Shown: piece by piece, positions 11,930 to 24,407 of the stretch
How the letters are laid out: each line of letters starts with the position of its first letter
Position numbering within the stretch: position 1 is the first letter of the stretch
Source of the DNA: Chalara sp. BL73
Taxonomy: Eukaryota > Ascomycota > Leotiomycetes > Helotiales
Assembly (NCBI GenBank): GCA_918026815.1
Contig: CAKJVC010000012.1
Coordinates: 1,488,001 to 1,552,000, forward strand
Length of the DNA stretch: 64,000 nucleotides
Direction of reading: 5' to 3'
Notes under the pieces: generated by a model
What the model was told of the DNA's origin: nothing
The model's database searches: none
The model's input: the letters and a program-made list of their open reading frames with translations, nothing else
Position numbers and translations under genes: made by a program

Positions 11930-13246
11930 GATGAGAGTCAGAGAAAACTAATTCTCTCTAGTAATTGAACACACTTAAGGAATGACTGGAAAGACAAACT
12001 TTGAAGAAGATCAGGAATTAGGATGCCCAGACACCATGCAACAAAAGATGCCTCTCTCCCAAAACGCGGAACCAATCTCCTGCTCGACATCTTACCCCTA
12101 TTCAAATTCATCAGTATGCCGCACTTTGGAGTAAGAATCATATTTCCCTTGCTGATTCTGTTGAAGAATGAGGGTGTAAGGCACATTTCGTGTAGCAATA
12201 TCCGTTTTCCAGGGAATATAGTCGTTCCGTGCATCTCACAGCTTGCCTTACCAGGGGCCAAAGTAAGCTTTCGGCTAAATTCATGGCAGCGTCCTGCAAC
12301 CCACTCGTACTTCTTTACCATTGAAATCGCCACAATACGCGCCCGCAAATTCTGCTGGTGAGAATTCAATTGTGGTAACACCCTTGCGAAGCACTGTGCC
12401 CCCCCTAGTCTTCCGTGAAGAATACTCTGCAACCGATGCGTGGATATGTGAAATAGCCGATTAGCTGCCTCGTATCATCTCACCAATGCCCATATACGTG
12501 GATAGAAAGAGCTTAATTTATATTGAAGGTGGTAGAGTAGAATGATTGAACATTGTAATGTCGGTGGGCGGGTGGTTAGAGTGCATGCTGAGTCGCGTCG
12601 CGTCGTTGACTTGACGCGCCAGCTGTATTGTTTAACTGTATTATTGTCTTAGGCAACTGATTATTCTTTTCTCAAGTTATTGCTGCGGTCGCATTTTGCT
12701 ACAGCCATCTTGCCGCCCCACTAATTCTCACTCATTCATTTATTTGGTCATCTCCACATTTGATGTTGCCCCTCCCCCACCCCCACGGCCCATCTGGAAG
12801 GCTTAACAGCCCCTCTGAAAAGGCTTAACACCCCTCTGAAAAAGCTTAACAGCACCTCCGAAAAGGCTTAAAATTGGGGCGAAGTCAGCCCTAGTGCTCC
12901 GTAATTTCTCTGGGCGCGCCGCGTTGGCACCTGCATATCCTACGCCGCATTACTACATGCTTATTGATTATTGGGTTACTAGACTTCATCATGTAAAGTT
13001 TTACCATCTTTCCAACACACGTCTCGAAGTTTAAGATTAAACTGCTTCGAAAGTGGTGGTTACTCGATGAGAAATACCAATGGAGAACTATCTCTTAATC
13101 CTTGCTGGCTCTCGGCCCCTTTTCAATGTTCTCAGCAGAATATTCTGGGAGGTCTCGTACCTCCCTCTTTTCACGTCCCCTATCGATTCTGTATTTTGAA
13201 GTTCACAATTATGACTTCCTCCTCCTCTTAAGAGACTGCATCCCGA
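11930..13246. promoter_or_regulatory. Shared divergent intergenic region between chitinase and LysM gene
   Basis: About 1.3 kb separates the two divergent starts, so both promoters must lie here. The only structured feature I see is a four-unit tandem repeat at 12,791-12,872. Opposing open frames at 11,938-12,432 have no recognisable content and are probably chance. Confidence 0.5.
12791..12872 (+). repeat. Four tandem ~20-22 bp units (CTCTGAAAAGGCTTAACAGC)
   Basis: Four imperfect copies of the CCTCTGAAAAGGCTTAACA unit lie in the spacer between the divergent chitinase and LysM genes. They could be a local minisatellite or clustered binding sites. Nothing in the sequence decides. Confidence 0.6.
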
Positions 13247-16200
13247 ATGGCAGCAGTCAAGATGAATCTCTTTACTTTCAGACTGCTTGGCCTGGCCATT
13301 TTCATGTTCAGCATTGCCATTGCCGAAGCAACGAGTCACCATGCACACCATAACTACGGACGCGAGGTGGAAACCCGTGATACATCAATCACAGCTGAAA
13401 ACTTGGTATTTCCACGAGCAGCGGCGGGAACAACTCAACTGTTCAATGCTTCGGACCTTTCTATGCTATCAAGCGGTTGTGCCAATGCTCTTGCTGGTAC
13501 TTTGGCTTGCTCGGATTTGATTGTGAGATTTTTTGATTACCCCTCTTCTAAACTTTTGAATTCTTGTGAAAGAGTATGTGCTAAACTTTGACTTATCATT
13601 CAGTGGTCTGCGGCCAGCTTATACACTTGGGGAGGATTGACATTGGCAAACTTGACAAATCTATGTACAACCGGATGCAATTCATCTATTACGACCTTCC
13701 GCAACAATGTATTAAGTGCGTGTGCCAATGATATCTATACGGATAAGCCACACAATGCTACCGGCTTTGTTTACGGGACGGGAACACCTAACGACATATA
13801 TAATGTTCAAGGAGTCTCAGTCAAGCCGATCGCTTTTGCGGACTATTATTTTCTCAACTGGAACTTAAATTGCATGAAAGATAAGTACGATATGCTGCCT
13901 TAACATTGGTGGATCTCCCCAACTGACTTTTTGTTTTGTAGTTCTTCGCCCCAAAATTACTGCTATATGCTTACAGGAAACAATACCTCTAATGGAACCT
14001 CTGTGAATCCTTGTGGGCCGTGTGGCTTAGACACACTCAAAGTTCAGTTACAAGACTCTCGAACATACGATGATGATCTGGCGAGTGAATACTCGTCTTT
14101 AGCCTCTTCTTGTGCAGTAACGGTTGCTCCAATAACATCGCCAACACCAGTCTTCTTAGCCGACCCTAAGTAAGTATCACTCCAACGTGCAGACATGGAC
14201 TCTTCTCATGGGTTCCCTACTAAGTTCTCATTAGTACTATCGTTGCGAATTATACGACCACCTCAGCCACATGTACAGGCACCGTCGTCCCGATTGCATC
14301 GGGTGTTTCATGCGATCAATTCGCCGCCACAAACAAGATCAGCACTGATCAGCTCCTAATGTTGAATAAACTGCAAGGTGGGTGTGCCGACTGGCCGGGA
14401 AATAAGACAAGCCTTTGCGTTCAAGGATCCTGCAAGCCATACATCGTGCAACGAAATGATACCTGTCGTTCAGTGGCTGCGGCGAACAATATGACTCTCA
14501 TTCAACTATTGTCATTCAATCCAACAATCGATCCTATATGTGCGAACTTCTATCAAGAAATCAGCCATGTCATTTGCCTGACCAATCCATTGGGTTATAC
14601 CGTGCCAAATGCGACGAATCTCGGTCTTTCTCCGAATGCGGCTACCACTGCTGCTCCGGTTCCATCGAATGCCATGACTGGATCCAACACGTATTGTGGA
14701 CAGTGGTATTTTGTCAACCCAGGAGATTGTAAGGAATCAGTCTACACACTTGAGGAACCGACTGACTGGGTGGCTTAGATTGCGCCTTAATCACGAACAA
14801 AAACAGCATCACTCTGACTGATTTCTATTTCCTCAACCCGGAAATTAATTCAACTTGCGGTAACCTTTGGGCAAGTAGGTGTTGCTTATGGAAATCTTCT
14901 TCAAATATCTTCAAATCAGTCTAGCCCCTAACTATCCATTCTTCTAGATCAATCATACTGTGTCCAACCCGTCGGGGATATCTCCACCTATGCTGGATAC
15001 GACGGGAACACGGCCGCGACAATATCTTTCGTGACGGACACAGCGCTGACATGGAGTCTGCTGCCCACCACCACGGCTCCAAGCTACGTAAGCGCGACAC
15101 CGACCGGGTATCCCCTCGCGCCAGGGTCCCTCACAAGCTGTTTCAAAATGTTCAACAATATATACGGGAAGCTTGCTTGTGAGGGAGTGGCCAGCATGTT
15201 CGGTGTTGAAGTTGGGGATTGGATTAGATGGAATCCAAGCGTTTTGAATGGTGCTAATTATAGTATGAGCACCTGTTTCGTGGCCAACAATACTCAATAT
15301 TGTGGGTCTTTCTACAACCAAAGCTGTAAGTCTTCTGCAATTATTCCGACATTTGAGGAGAGCTAACGGGTGACCTTGAAGTGGTACCCTCTTTCACACA
15401 GGGTTTCGCTCCTCTTCCTACGGATTCAACTGCAAATGCAACAACCCAATGCTTTGACTGGTACTTCACAATATCTGGTAAGCTTCCTCCTGGCAAATCT
15501 AACAATTACTGACTTTCAAGGCGACACCTGTGATGGGATATGCAAGTCATTTGATATCCCGTTTTCTTCATTCTACGAATGGAACCCCGCAGTTGGTAAG
15601 CGCTCTGCCTGGTCCCCAAAACCATGTTGCTTACGTCGCATCTAGGTTCTGATTGCGGTTCGTTATGGACAAGTGCTTCGGTAGGTGCTATAGTTTCTTC
15701 CCACTGACGAATACGCTGATAAAATTCAAAAGTACTGCGTGGCAGGCCCCGGCTACCAGAACGTCTCCTACCCGCATACCACCACAATCAGCTCGAGCAC
15801 GACAAACAGTGGCGCACCAGCACCAACACAAACCGGAATTGTAGCAAACTGCCAAGCCTGGTATGTCGCTAAAAGTGGGGATGGATGTGGTGCCATTGCT
15901 GCATCGTACAATATCTCCCTGGCACAGTTTTATGCTTGGAATCCAGCTGTTGGAAGTAAGCCCCCCTGCTTCCTTGCTGAGGCGCCATTCTTGCTCCGGG
16001 TTGCATCCCTTCTGAATCCGGCAACTTGTTCGTGCTGATTTGTTTTCTTCCCCAGCCACATGCGCGTCCCTCATCGCCGGCGACGCCTACTGCGTCAAAG
16101 CGCCCACCACAATCTCCTCGACAACCTCAACCACGTCCAAACCAACCACAACAACCAGCAAAACATCAGTCACTCCGCCCGGACCAACACAATCCGGCAT

Positions 16201-16479
16201 CCCAGCCAACTGTAACAAATATGCGATAGTTACGAGCGGTGGATGTGTTGATTTTGCTGCTGCTCAGGGCATTACGCTGGCTGATCTTTGTAAGTAATCA
16301 TGTTGGGGTGACGGGCGATGGGATGGGGCTGACTTTTGGGGGCTAGATTTGTGGAATCCGGTGCTGAATAATAATTGTGAGAAGTAGGTACATCTGAAAA
16401 AGATATGGGGTAGATATTCGCTAACAGAAGTGATAGTTTCTGGGCGAATGAGGCTTATTGTGTTGGTGTTTCTTCGTGA
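13247..16479 (+). CDS. Secreted multi-LysM protein (LysM effector-like)
   Basis: A secreted chitin-oligomer-binding protein. The N terminus (ATG at 13247, or 13262, which has a better A at -3) gives a basic start and a hydrophobic signal peptide ending near A-I-A-E-A. Spliced exons give about six LysM modules with Y-x-V...G-D-T-C, then S-F-x-x-F-Y-x-W-N-P and a closing C-x-x-L-W...Y-C-V, for example around 14.45, 14.70, 15.15, 15.45, 15.87 and 16.22 kb. A Thr/Ser linker (STTSTTSKPTTTTS) precedes the last module. There are about nine short GT-AG introns; the last is 16384-16436, leading to TGA at 16477-16479. No frameshift was found. LysM proteins of this kind are known next to subgroup C chitinases, where they may shield or modulate chitin at the fungal wall. 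A role as a plant-immunity suppressor is possible but not shown. Confidence 0.88.
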
Positions 16480-16825
16480 TTGGGCATATTCAGGTCTGAG
16501 TTATTTTGGCTGTAGTTAATTTGGCTCACTCGGCGAGGGCCTTGTCACTTGAGAATTTGGCGTTGATGAACTGTAGACACGATAATTTTAGTTTTAAAAA
16601 TCTGTCCGAGGCCGATTTTTGTGTTCATGAGACTTTGGGATCGTTTATTCTCCTTAGTACTCTCAAAACGCCCCCCAAAAACATACGAAATGTGCAAAAA
16701 TAGCTCAGAAATTAAAGGATAACGCCGCTTGGTGAAATAAGTGACTCATTCTGGGGACGGCGACTAAACAAACTCCACGATCTCTCAAATCCTTGAAATT
16801 GCCGTACCCCGCAATCTTGAGTCTT
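16480..16825. other. Convergent intergenic spacer, nothing seen
   Basis: This is the spacer between the ends of the LysM gene (+) and the F-box-like gene (-). It is AT-rich 3' flank, with no open frame or repeat worth naming. Confidence 0.5.
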
Positions 16826-18360
16826 TCAATACCCCTCCACGCAGCTGATCTCCAAATCCACCTCCAAATTCTTCCTCGCCGCCTCCTTCCAGACATCCAA
16901 AACCTCCTCACTCGGCTCAAACAACGGCGTACTCCTCCAACAAATCGACGCGCTCGTCGCAGTCGCCGTATATTGAAACGAATGACCCAATCTCGTCCCC
17001 GTAGAAGCAGCAAGCCACATCTGTCTCAAAACCGGCATCTTTCCAGCCGCCTTCCCAGCAGCGACATAGAACGCATTCATTAATTCCGGAGAGGCTTTCT
17101 GACGGAAAGGATTTACCCGTTGGTCTTGGGGTGCTGGAAGCTCATCTTCTTCCATGTAGAGCGCGGGGTCTTCACCCCATTCAATCTCTTCCTCTTCCTC
17201 GTTTGGATCGCGTTCGAAAAGCCATTGGCCGGAGGGGGTGATGGGTGTGTAGCTGATTGTTAATGAAGTTAGGTAGGGCCAGTGGAGTGACAGTGAATCT
17301 GAGGTTTGGATCGCTGCTGATGGCCAGAAAAATTCGGCCCCAATAGTAATATCTGCAAGGGTTATATCAGTGAGCTGTTGCGAGAAAGCTCGAAGATTGC
17401 TGCTCAAGGGATCTTGGTTGCTGGAACTGGGGAGAATATTTGGCGGCATAAAGGTTTCATCTGCTGGCCCTACGTTGTAATATTGGAGATCGACCTTGTT
17501 GATTGAAGCCGGCCAAAGATTGATGCTGCTTGCAAATTCTTTATACAAAAATTTAGCGTGCCGTGAAAACGAATGTTGCGAGACGATCGCCTACCATGTC
17601 GAACCCTTTTCCGCAAATCCAAGTCTTTCCTTTCATTATCCCATAAATACGCATTGAAAGTGCGGAGTCCAGGCAGTTTGGAGAGAATGAGAGAACATGA
17701 TGCAGGGCACATGTGACGTAATTTTCCAGCTGTGATATCAATCTCAGTGATCGCAGACACAGAATGTGGCAGAGCAGACGCCTCGCCATCATTCTCGGGG
17801 TTGACAAGGCGTAGATATGACTTATCAAACCTGCGATCAAGAATGTCGTTTGCACCTCCTATTCTATTCTTTAGTGCCCTTCGTGCTCTGCTTTCCACTT
17901 GGCTTAGACGTGAGAGGTCACTAGGTGAGTAAACTTTCACACTCATGTAAATGCCCAAGTCAGCTTCTTGTATACCTTCCCATGAGCTCATGGTCAGAAA
18001 AAGACGTTGAAGTGTTCGAGTGAAGAGTCGATTATTTTTCTGCTGATCTTCCTCAGTCTCATATCTGCCGCACGCCTCTTCATCGTAGGAATCGAGAACC
18101 ACGTCAAGCGCGATGACACGGACATGTTTTCGACGTGGACCTCGAATAATCTTGTCAAACTCATCGAGACGAGCAGGTGTAAGTAGTATACTCGAGAATG
18201 TATGCCGCTCAATACATTTCTGCCAGTCTTTAGAGACCGTTGCGTAAATGGCGACTTTGTCAAGTGTCTGAAGCTGGCCAGCTGGTGCTGTTTCACTCGG
18301 GGTAATGAGATGAGAAATGATAAGCGTTACCAACTCCGATGGCATATCGGAGGGAGACAT
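16826..18360 (-). CDS. Probable F-box protein, two exons
   Basis: It starts M-S-P-S-D-M-P-S-E-L-V-T-L-I-I-S-H-L, the P-x-E-[LI]-x-x-x-I-x-x-x-L opening of fungal F-box proteins (substrate adaptors of SCF ubiquitin ligases). This is followed by V-S-K-D-W-Q-K-C, like the second half of an F-box. The rest (W-x-L-P-Y-L-T-S-L-T-I, repeated Leu-rich stretches) suits an LRR-like substrate-binding region. The intron is 17539-17594 (GTAGGC...AAAG), joining ...KRVRHE to FASSINLW in frame. An acidic run (E-E-E-E-E-I-E-W-G-E-D) lies around 17,195-17,215. The total is about 490 residues with no disabling mutation. The substrate is unknown, and the F-box match is by eye only. Confidence 0.65.
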
Positions 18361-20148
18361 GAGGGGCGAGTGGCTTTGTTCGGTCGGGGAGGAGGAAAGA
18401 TGAATTGTCCAGTGAGGTTGAAGAAGATGTGTCGCTTAAATAAGGTTTGGAAGGGCAGGGGGGATATAAGTCCGTGCACCCCCTTTGGTTTGCGTTGCGA
18501 AAGTGGCGGGGATATTTCGGTGATGAAGGAGCTTGGAGAGTGAAGGAGCTTGGAGTTAATTCAGCGATGTCACGGATTGCGTACGATAACTGATCAGGAT
18601 AACACAATGAGTGTAATGTTGAGGTCTTTATATACTTGTCGAGAGAACTACTCAGCGTTACTCCATCATGATCTAGCCCAGAAATAAATGAAATCCACAA
18701 GCCGACTACGGGGATGGCACGCTGGTACGTTCGCTGAAATTGCACGAAACAAACTAGGGGACATGGGTAAAAACGGATTTGAAGATATCGTTGCGGAATT
18801 TACACCCCGGTTCGAGAACCAAAAGCAGTTGGCTTGTAAGCTCCAATCTACTTTTTTGCCGATCAGGGATGGGGCAATCTTTACAGGAACGTTCCGCAAC
18901 AACAACATAATGTACGATAGGATAATAGATACATTCAGCAGAGCGATAGACCGCCTGAGGAAAGAGGAACAAGCAATTGTATAACCGTGGGCTGGCCTGG
19001 TCATCAGCATTTGGGGTACTTTTTCTTTTTGAGCACAAAAGCTGGGGAAAACTGTACGATACAATGAATGATACCAGGGATGCCCCATGAACCAGCGACT
19101 TATTATATAATCCACGAATTATTTCCAACAAAGATGTTCCACCTCGTTTCTTTACGATGTCAATATCTTCTTTTCTTTGGTGATGTTTCACCCATGCATC
19201 TGAACCCCTTATCCTCCTCGCTTTGAACGCCGCTTCCCTCCTCTCCCTCTTCCATAGCCTCCCAGATTAACCAAGTAGCTTCGATGGACCTCTGGGAAAG
19301 ATGTCGGCGTCGATACATTCTCGACTAACCCGGCATCTATAAGGCCCTTCCCGACCGCGGGTGGGTTGATGCTCGCTAACAGTGAGTAGGAGACACTAGA
19401 GCATCCCGCCGCGCAGAAACACACGCCTCAAACATCGCCACGGGCAACGCGCACTCGAGCGCACTAGACGCATGTAGACAAGTAGGTCTAGAATTCGCCG
19501 GGCACGTCGCGCTTTGCCTCGTATCTAGAAGGTTTCGATCTCTATCGGATTTTTGTTCCCCAGAGGCTCTGCGTTGTTTAGAACCGCCTTTACGCGGGGA
19601 CTTTCGCAGAGGTGCCGATGAGAGAGGTTTAGTTTCACGATTAACTGAACGTAGGCTTGCGAAATGTCTCTTAAGTACAGCTTTGTGCCCGGATCGCACG
19701 TCGGAAATCAACAAACCCTCTGTTTTCGCGCCACCCTTTCCAAGACCTTTCAAAGCTACTCGGCACCCCTGAAAAAGCCGAAAAACTCGCACAATAGTGG
19801 AAAGACACTAGTTTTTTCGAAGAACTTTCTCCGCTATACCTACCCAGGCCAAACTAAGCTTCCCTTGTATTCTGCTTTATTTTCTTTTCTTATTGTACTA
19901 CTACACACATAATAGACTGCACACATAATAGACTGTTGCTGAGGCCAAGGAGCGTAGGAGGGCAGCGCAAAAGAGGAAGGCGCCGACATACTTTAGATCG
20001 TCTTTGTATTTCACCTAGATTTTCTATTTTATCGCTTTTTATGCTAGCAGCTAGGGCACAACGCTAGTATCTATATATACCTGAAGTCGAAAGACTATAC
20101 CTTACTGGAGGCCTATCCTCCGGCGTCTTTTCCTCGGTTTCGGAGCTT

Positions 20149-20212
20149 AAGGGGCCATGTAGCACTTGCAAAGCACTTGCATCGTACCCCCCGCCAAGAC
20201 GTAAAACAGATC
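20149..20212 (+). repeat. Short dispersed repeat E (copy 1)
   Basis: The stretch with GGGGCCATG, then TACCCCCCGCCAAGACGTAA, recurs at 47,361-47,405. The origin is unknown; it is probably a fragment of a longer mobile element. Confidence 0.5.
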
Positions 20213-20234
20213 AAACAAACAAACAAACAAATAG

Positions 20235-20455
20235 CTACAGTAGAAGGCGAATTGGGTGTCGCTACTTTTATAAATAACTTTTTTAAGTGGGCTCCACTTC
20301 CTGACACTTGTGGCTGTGCACCCTTGCCTGGATGTACCCTAAGGTACCGATTGTAATTATAGAGCGGAGCCAATTCTTCCTCATTCCACGTCTTCCACTA
20401 AATTTTACAAGTACAGAGTCTGATGACTTTGTACTAGGGGGAAAACCTTATATAA
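20235..20455 (+). repeat. Dispersed repeat D (copy 1)
   Basis: It begins AGAAGGCGAATTGGGTGTCG and includes CTTGTGGCTGTGCACCCTTG and the distal block GTCTGATGACTTTG. Copies occur at about 24,002-24,170 (-) and 30,560-30,783 (+). It is non-coding. The element type is not clear; an LTR or a non-autonomous element is likely. Confidence 0.6.
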
Positions 20456-21049
20456 AACAATCGTCGCATTTGTCTTTACTAAGATTCTGGTCCAGCTGTT
20501 TTTGAGATTGGTCGTTGGGGTATGAGTCTGTGTTTTGTAGTCTGATGAGTTCGTGCTACTGTGTGTTAGTAGCTTGATGAGAGTTTCTTTAGACAATAAG
20601 TACTACTATAGCCATCCGAGTCTCAATGATAACTTTCGTTGTAAATTTTTGAGAAGTCCAGTTTGCCAGGTGGCATGTGTTAATGCCATTGTTGACAACA
20701 ACCTTCTCCACCACATGCAACTGCAAGGTTGAATGTCAAGCACAAGCGCTCTTTTCCAGAAACAGCTTATAATTGGGAACAAAAGAGATGCGAAAACTTT
20801 TCAATTAGAAGAAAGCTGTACAATAAGATCTCCAGGACACTTGTGATTGTCTTGGTTGAAATGTGTGGTGCCGTGACGTCCCAACGACGCAATCATTGCT
20901 GGCTGCACTTGCCTCTATTTGACAAGAACTTAGCTAGCCGCATCGATGTTAATTGATTACATTCTACAGATCTTCATATTGTGGAAGAAACTATTAATAC
21001 GACTGCAGCCCATCGATCAAGAGTTGTCATTCATCATGAATCCTCTATC

Positions 21050-23535
21050 TCAAACAAGAAGTCTCCGTGAAATAGACTTTATATTGGCCATATGCACTCC
21101 ATCCCCATCGCCGCCAGCTTTCAAGTGTCTCACCAAGTTGTAGTACTGATCGTGAACATTGCCACAGGCGGTCACATCTAGCAGAAACGGTTCTCGCATT
21201 AAGTGATTGGCGCCTTCTTCGCCAATGGGCATAATCAGATCCTCAGGAAATCCATTGGTGTAGGAATGCTGCTTGTGTGGTGGGGGATTCCTTGGGGGTG
21301 CCTGGACGTCCTCTGTTGTGAAAGGCCCTTTGGCTGGATACTGCCGCGAGGTTTGGGACGACCCCTTCCTAGTCGATCCGGGATCGAAAGTTGTGTTCCC
21401 GACCGTGAGTCTCTCGCTGGAGTTAGAACGCAGTTCGTTTGTGTGAAACACCGTCCCGGGATGGCAGTAGACGAGATTACTTCGCTTTACTGAGTCAATC
21501 ATCGTGAGACTGAGATGCGAGCGAAGAAGATTGTTGTTCGCATTGAGATTTTGGAATGGCTCATCTTTTGTGTTGCCGAATCGCTCACACTGCCCACAAA
21601 CCCGTTGGATCGGACTACACATGACCCTACCCAGCGAGCAAGAGATACACGCAAATTGTTGGCGAAGTGCACGTGCTCTTTTGCGTTCCTCTGGCGTTAA
21701 CCGAGTCCTCTTTCTCATCACTTGCTTCTGGTCTAAATTGACGGTTTCCTTCCAAGCCGCGGAGGAGCCGAGTGTCACTGTAGTCCACGAAGGCGTCTCA
21801 CCTGACGGCGTGTCCAGTCTTTCGACCAAGTTTCCCGATTTCTCGACGGCAGACTGTCTGATTGATGTAGATGAAAGCCCTGCTGAGCTATCAACCATGA
21901 TGTCCAGTGACAAGTTTGATGTGATCTCTGGGTTTGAGAATTGTGCTGATTGCGATCTGGGACCTCCAGTGTCTTCAAGGAAACCAAAGACATTGGTTAT
22001 AGGAATATGCTCTATACTATGATCTGGTATAACTGCAATCGCGGGTTGATAAATTACCCCAGTACCAGCACTCCCTACGAAAGTATCTTGAGTGCAGACA
22101 GTTGGAGGTAGAAGATGGTCTTCTATGATCCCTTCAGCATCAGTGGAAATTGACGAGAAGGAAGAGCATGTCTGGACATAATTGTGGATAAATAATTCAG
22201 ACATTTTTTGTTGTCCGAATTCTTCCAACTCGTCGTTCCAAACCTTGTAGTCTCCAAGAGGAGTTGACCTTTCTTCGTCGCTATTAGAAGTACTGGCACT
22301 TTTTGAATCCGAGTCTCCCAAGGTCCCTCGAAATGGCACCGGAGTCATCCATTGGAAATGACCCTGGGCCTGCCATCGCTCATGTGCTTTGGTGATCAAG
22401 TGCTCTTGTGTTGGTGGATCGAATGTGGTAGTCATTTTGTGGCCAAGGTATACCATGTAATGGGCTAGAGTTGCACAGAGATGTTCTTGAACAGATTCAT
22501 AGAGGGTTTTAGACAAGGTGGTGTCCACATGCTATTAAATTATAAGCGAGAAGGTGTTATAAAATGGAAGATAAGTACTCACTGAAGCATTAGCCGAGGT
22601 AGGCGTATCTTGAACTGGCTGCATGTAGCCCACCGCAAGGATGGTACCTAGCAGAATAAGGAATAAAGCTTGTGAGTATTCAAGACTGCCTGTATACTTC
22701 TCGAGTTCTGCAGGTGTGAGCCTTCTTTCAAGAGATACAAGAACACATTCTCCAGCCACAGATGTGATCTGTTGGAGTTCTTCATCACTGAACTCGGAGG
22801 TTTCCACGCTCTTGTCCTGATTGTAAGCCGTGGTACAGGCGAGAAGCATCTGCTGGAACGAGTGACTCAGGTTCAATCCAACTTGGGCTTGAATGAGTCT
22901 TTGAAAACCTGTTGAGCACAGAATGCCGACTTTCGACGTGGGCGACTCCGCAGGATTTACGAGCCAGGATGACACATGCTGTGAGAGCGAGTTCAGGGTC
23001 CATTCAAAGTCCAATGGAAAGTTCAACTCAATTGAGGCAGATATCAGGGCTTTCGCCTTTTGGACAACTGTCCCTGTCTTCGCCCGTGGAGGCAAGCCTG
23101 TCGGCCAGCGATTAGTTTCAATGCAGCAAAGATACCGAGCTTGGGGCCTACTGTAGCCAAAGATACTCAAATCTTTCAATGAAGCTCTGATGCAATATGA
23201 AAACTGAAGGTGCTTGCTCTGACTCGACAAACTTGCCGCCCTAAGGCACGTTTGACATGGATTGTCTCCTGAGCACTGCACATCCCGAATTAGAACACTT
23301 TGGCAGGAAGTTGGATGGTGACTACACTACGCACCCGCAACTTCAACAACCTGCATCTAAGACATGCTTTGCCTCTCAGTAAAGCAACCTCCTTTCTTCG
23401 TTGGGACGTGAACTTGGCACGTTTGCGAGGAGGATGATCGTTGGTCTGGGGGAGTTGCTCAAGCATGAAGCACCCAAACGCTGCTTTTGAGAGCTGCATG
23501 TGGTCCTGGGAGGCAGGCATGATGAATGAAAGCAA
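21050..23535 (-). CDS. Zn2Cys6 transcription regulator with a second cysteine cluster
   Basis: Three exons. Exon 1 (start 23535, or Met at 23520) ends in K-A-C-L-R-C-R-L-L-K-L-R. The intron GTGCGT...GTGCAG joins it to C-S-G-D-N-P-C-Q-T-C, giving C-x2-C-x6-C-x5-C-x2-C plus a later Cys, a fungal zinc cluster for DNA binding. The second intron, starting GTGAGTACTT (about 22,531-22,580), joins ANAS to HVDTT. In exon 3 a second region reads L-T-P-E-E-R-K-R-A-R-A-L-R then A-C-I-S-C-S-L-G-R-V-M-C...C-G-Q-C, again C-x2-C-x6-C-x6-C-x2-C. So the protein carries two copies of the same finger type about 500 residues apart. The C-terminal part has no recognised activation domain. The target genes are unknown; flanks are repeats on both sides, so no operon-like hint exists. 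Confidence 0.7.
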
Positions 23536-24001
23536 TACTACAAATGGTGATTTACTTACAACATTGGAGAAAGAAGGTGGATTTCATCTCCATTTTATCT
23601 CATGAGGCCCTGCTCAACATTAGATAACAGGCCCGTTCACGTCCTTTGCTGCGTGACTTTCAGCTCTGCGGTTCGGCCAATCATGGCGTTTTTAGAGCAA
23701 AGTGGCGCTCAACTCACCGAGCTGGCCTAATCGGGGTAGGGGGTCAAGTCGCGTGACTCGAAAGCACAACAAAATGTGCTGCACATAAATTGGTAGTCAT
23801 GTCCTTAGGCAGAAAGTGTACTGTATTAGCACCACTGTTACATTAGACGAAATCCGGTCGCGGTGCTTATATCGATGATCACGTGCGATATTTCCGATTG
23901 AGGGAGAATGAGCTATCCATAATAGTACTAGCGCATCGAAATGCAGGGCCAAAAGAACTTAACTTATTAATGTTCGAAACTGACACCGATTTCGACTTTT
24001 G
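23536..24001. other. Upstream flank of the regulator, no gene
   Basis: This stretch would hold the promoter of the zinc-cluster gene. It is AT-rich in parts, with no open frame above about 60 codons that looks coding and no repeat recognised. Confidence 0.4.
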
Positions 24002-24170
24002 CTGTACGGGCAAGAATTGGCTCCGCTTTAGGATGACTAGTTAACGGGTAGCTGCGGTACCTTAGGGTACAACCGGGCAGGGGTGCACAGCCACAAGTGT
24101 CAGGAAGTGGAGCCTGCTTAAAAAAGTTATCTATAAAATTAGCGACACTCAATTCGCCTTCTATTGTATA
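24002..24170 (-). repeat. Dispersed repeat D (copy 2)
   Basis: Reverse-strand copy of repeat D: GTGCACAGCCACAAGTGTCA and AGCGACACTCAATTCGCCTT match copies 1 and 3 with scattered substitutions. It lies just beside LTR C1. Confidence 0.6.
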
Positions 24171-24184
24171 TCTTCCCTCCTTAG

Positions 24185-24407
24185 TGTTGGTATGAGTGAA
24201 TAGCACACCTCGCGACGCACGGACCACATGGATGTATTATAGCTCTCGTACGTAGATTAGCACTTCGAATGAACAAGAACAAGTCAACCACCTGCAACGA
24301 GGATGTATAGCACTGCGCTGAGATCGTGGTGCTACGTGCCCCGTGGGTAACCGACTTAAGCAGTTGCAAGTCATCAATACGAAGTATCACAGGAAGTGAT
24401 ACAAACA
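24185..24407 (+). repeat. Solo LTR family C (copy C1), 223 bp, 5-bp target duplication
   Basis: It starts TGTTGGTATGAGTG and ends GTGATACAAACA. It is flanked by perfect CTTAG duplications (24180-24184, 24408-24412). Two more copies of exactly 223 bp occur at 36,140-36,362 (-) and 57,126-57,348 (+). Confidence 0.88.

Larger units (their letters stand above)
18361..21049. other. Gene-poor interval with repeat fragments
   Basis: Several antiparallel open frames of 70-150 codons (18.2-19.8 kb) show no recognisable motif. The frame 19376-19792 (-) is basic and might be a transposon relic. Repeat E1 is at about 20,149-20,212 and repeat D1 at about 20,235-20,455. A CACATAATAGACTG direct duplication sits at 19,904-19,934. 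I see no convincing gene. Confidence 0.4.

Noticed and set aside
11938..12432. 164-codon minus-strand frame upstream of the chitinase
   Set aside because: No motif and opposed by an equally long plus-strand frame; lies in the promoter region.
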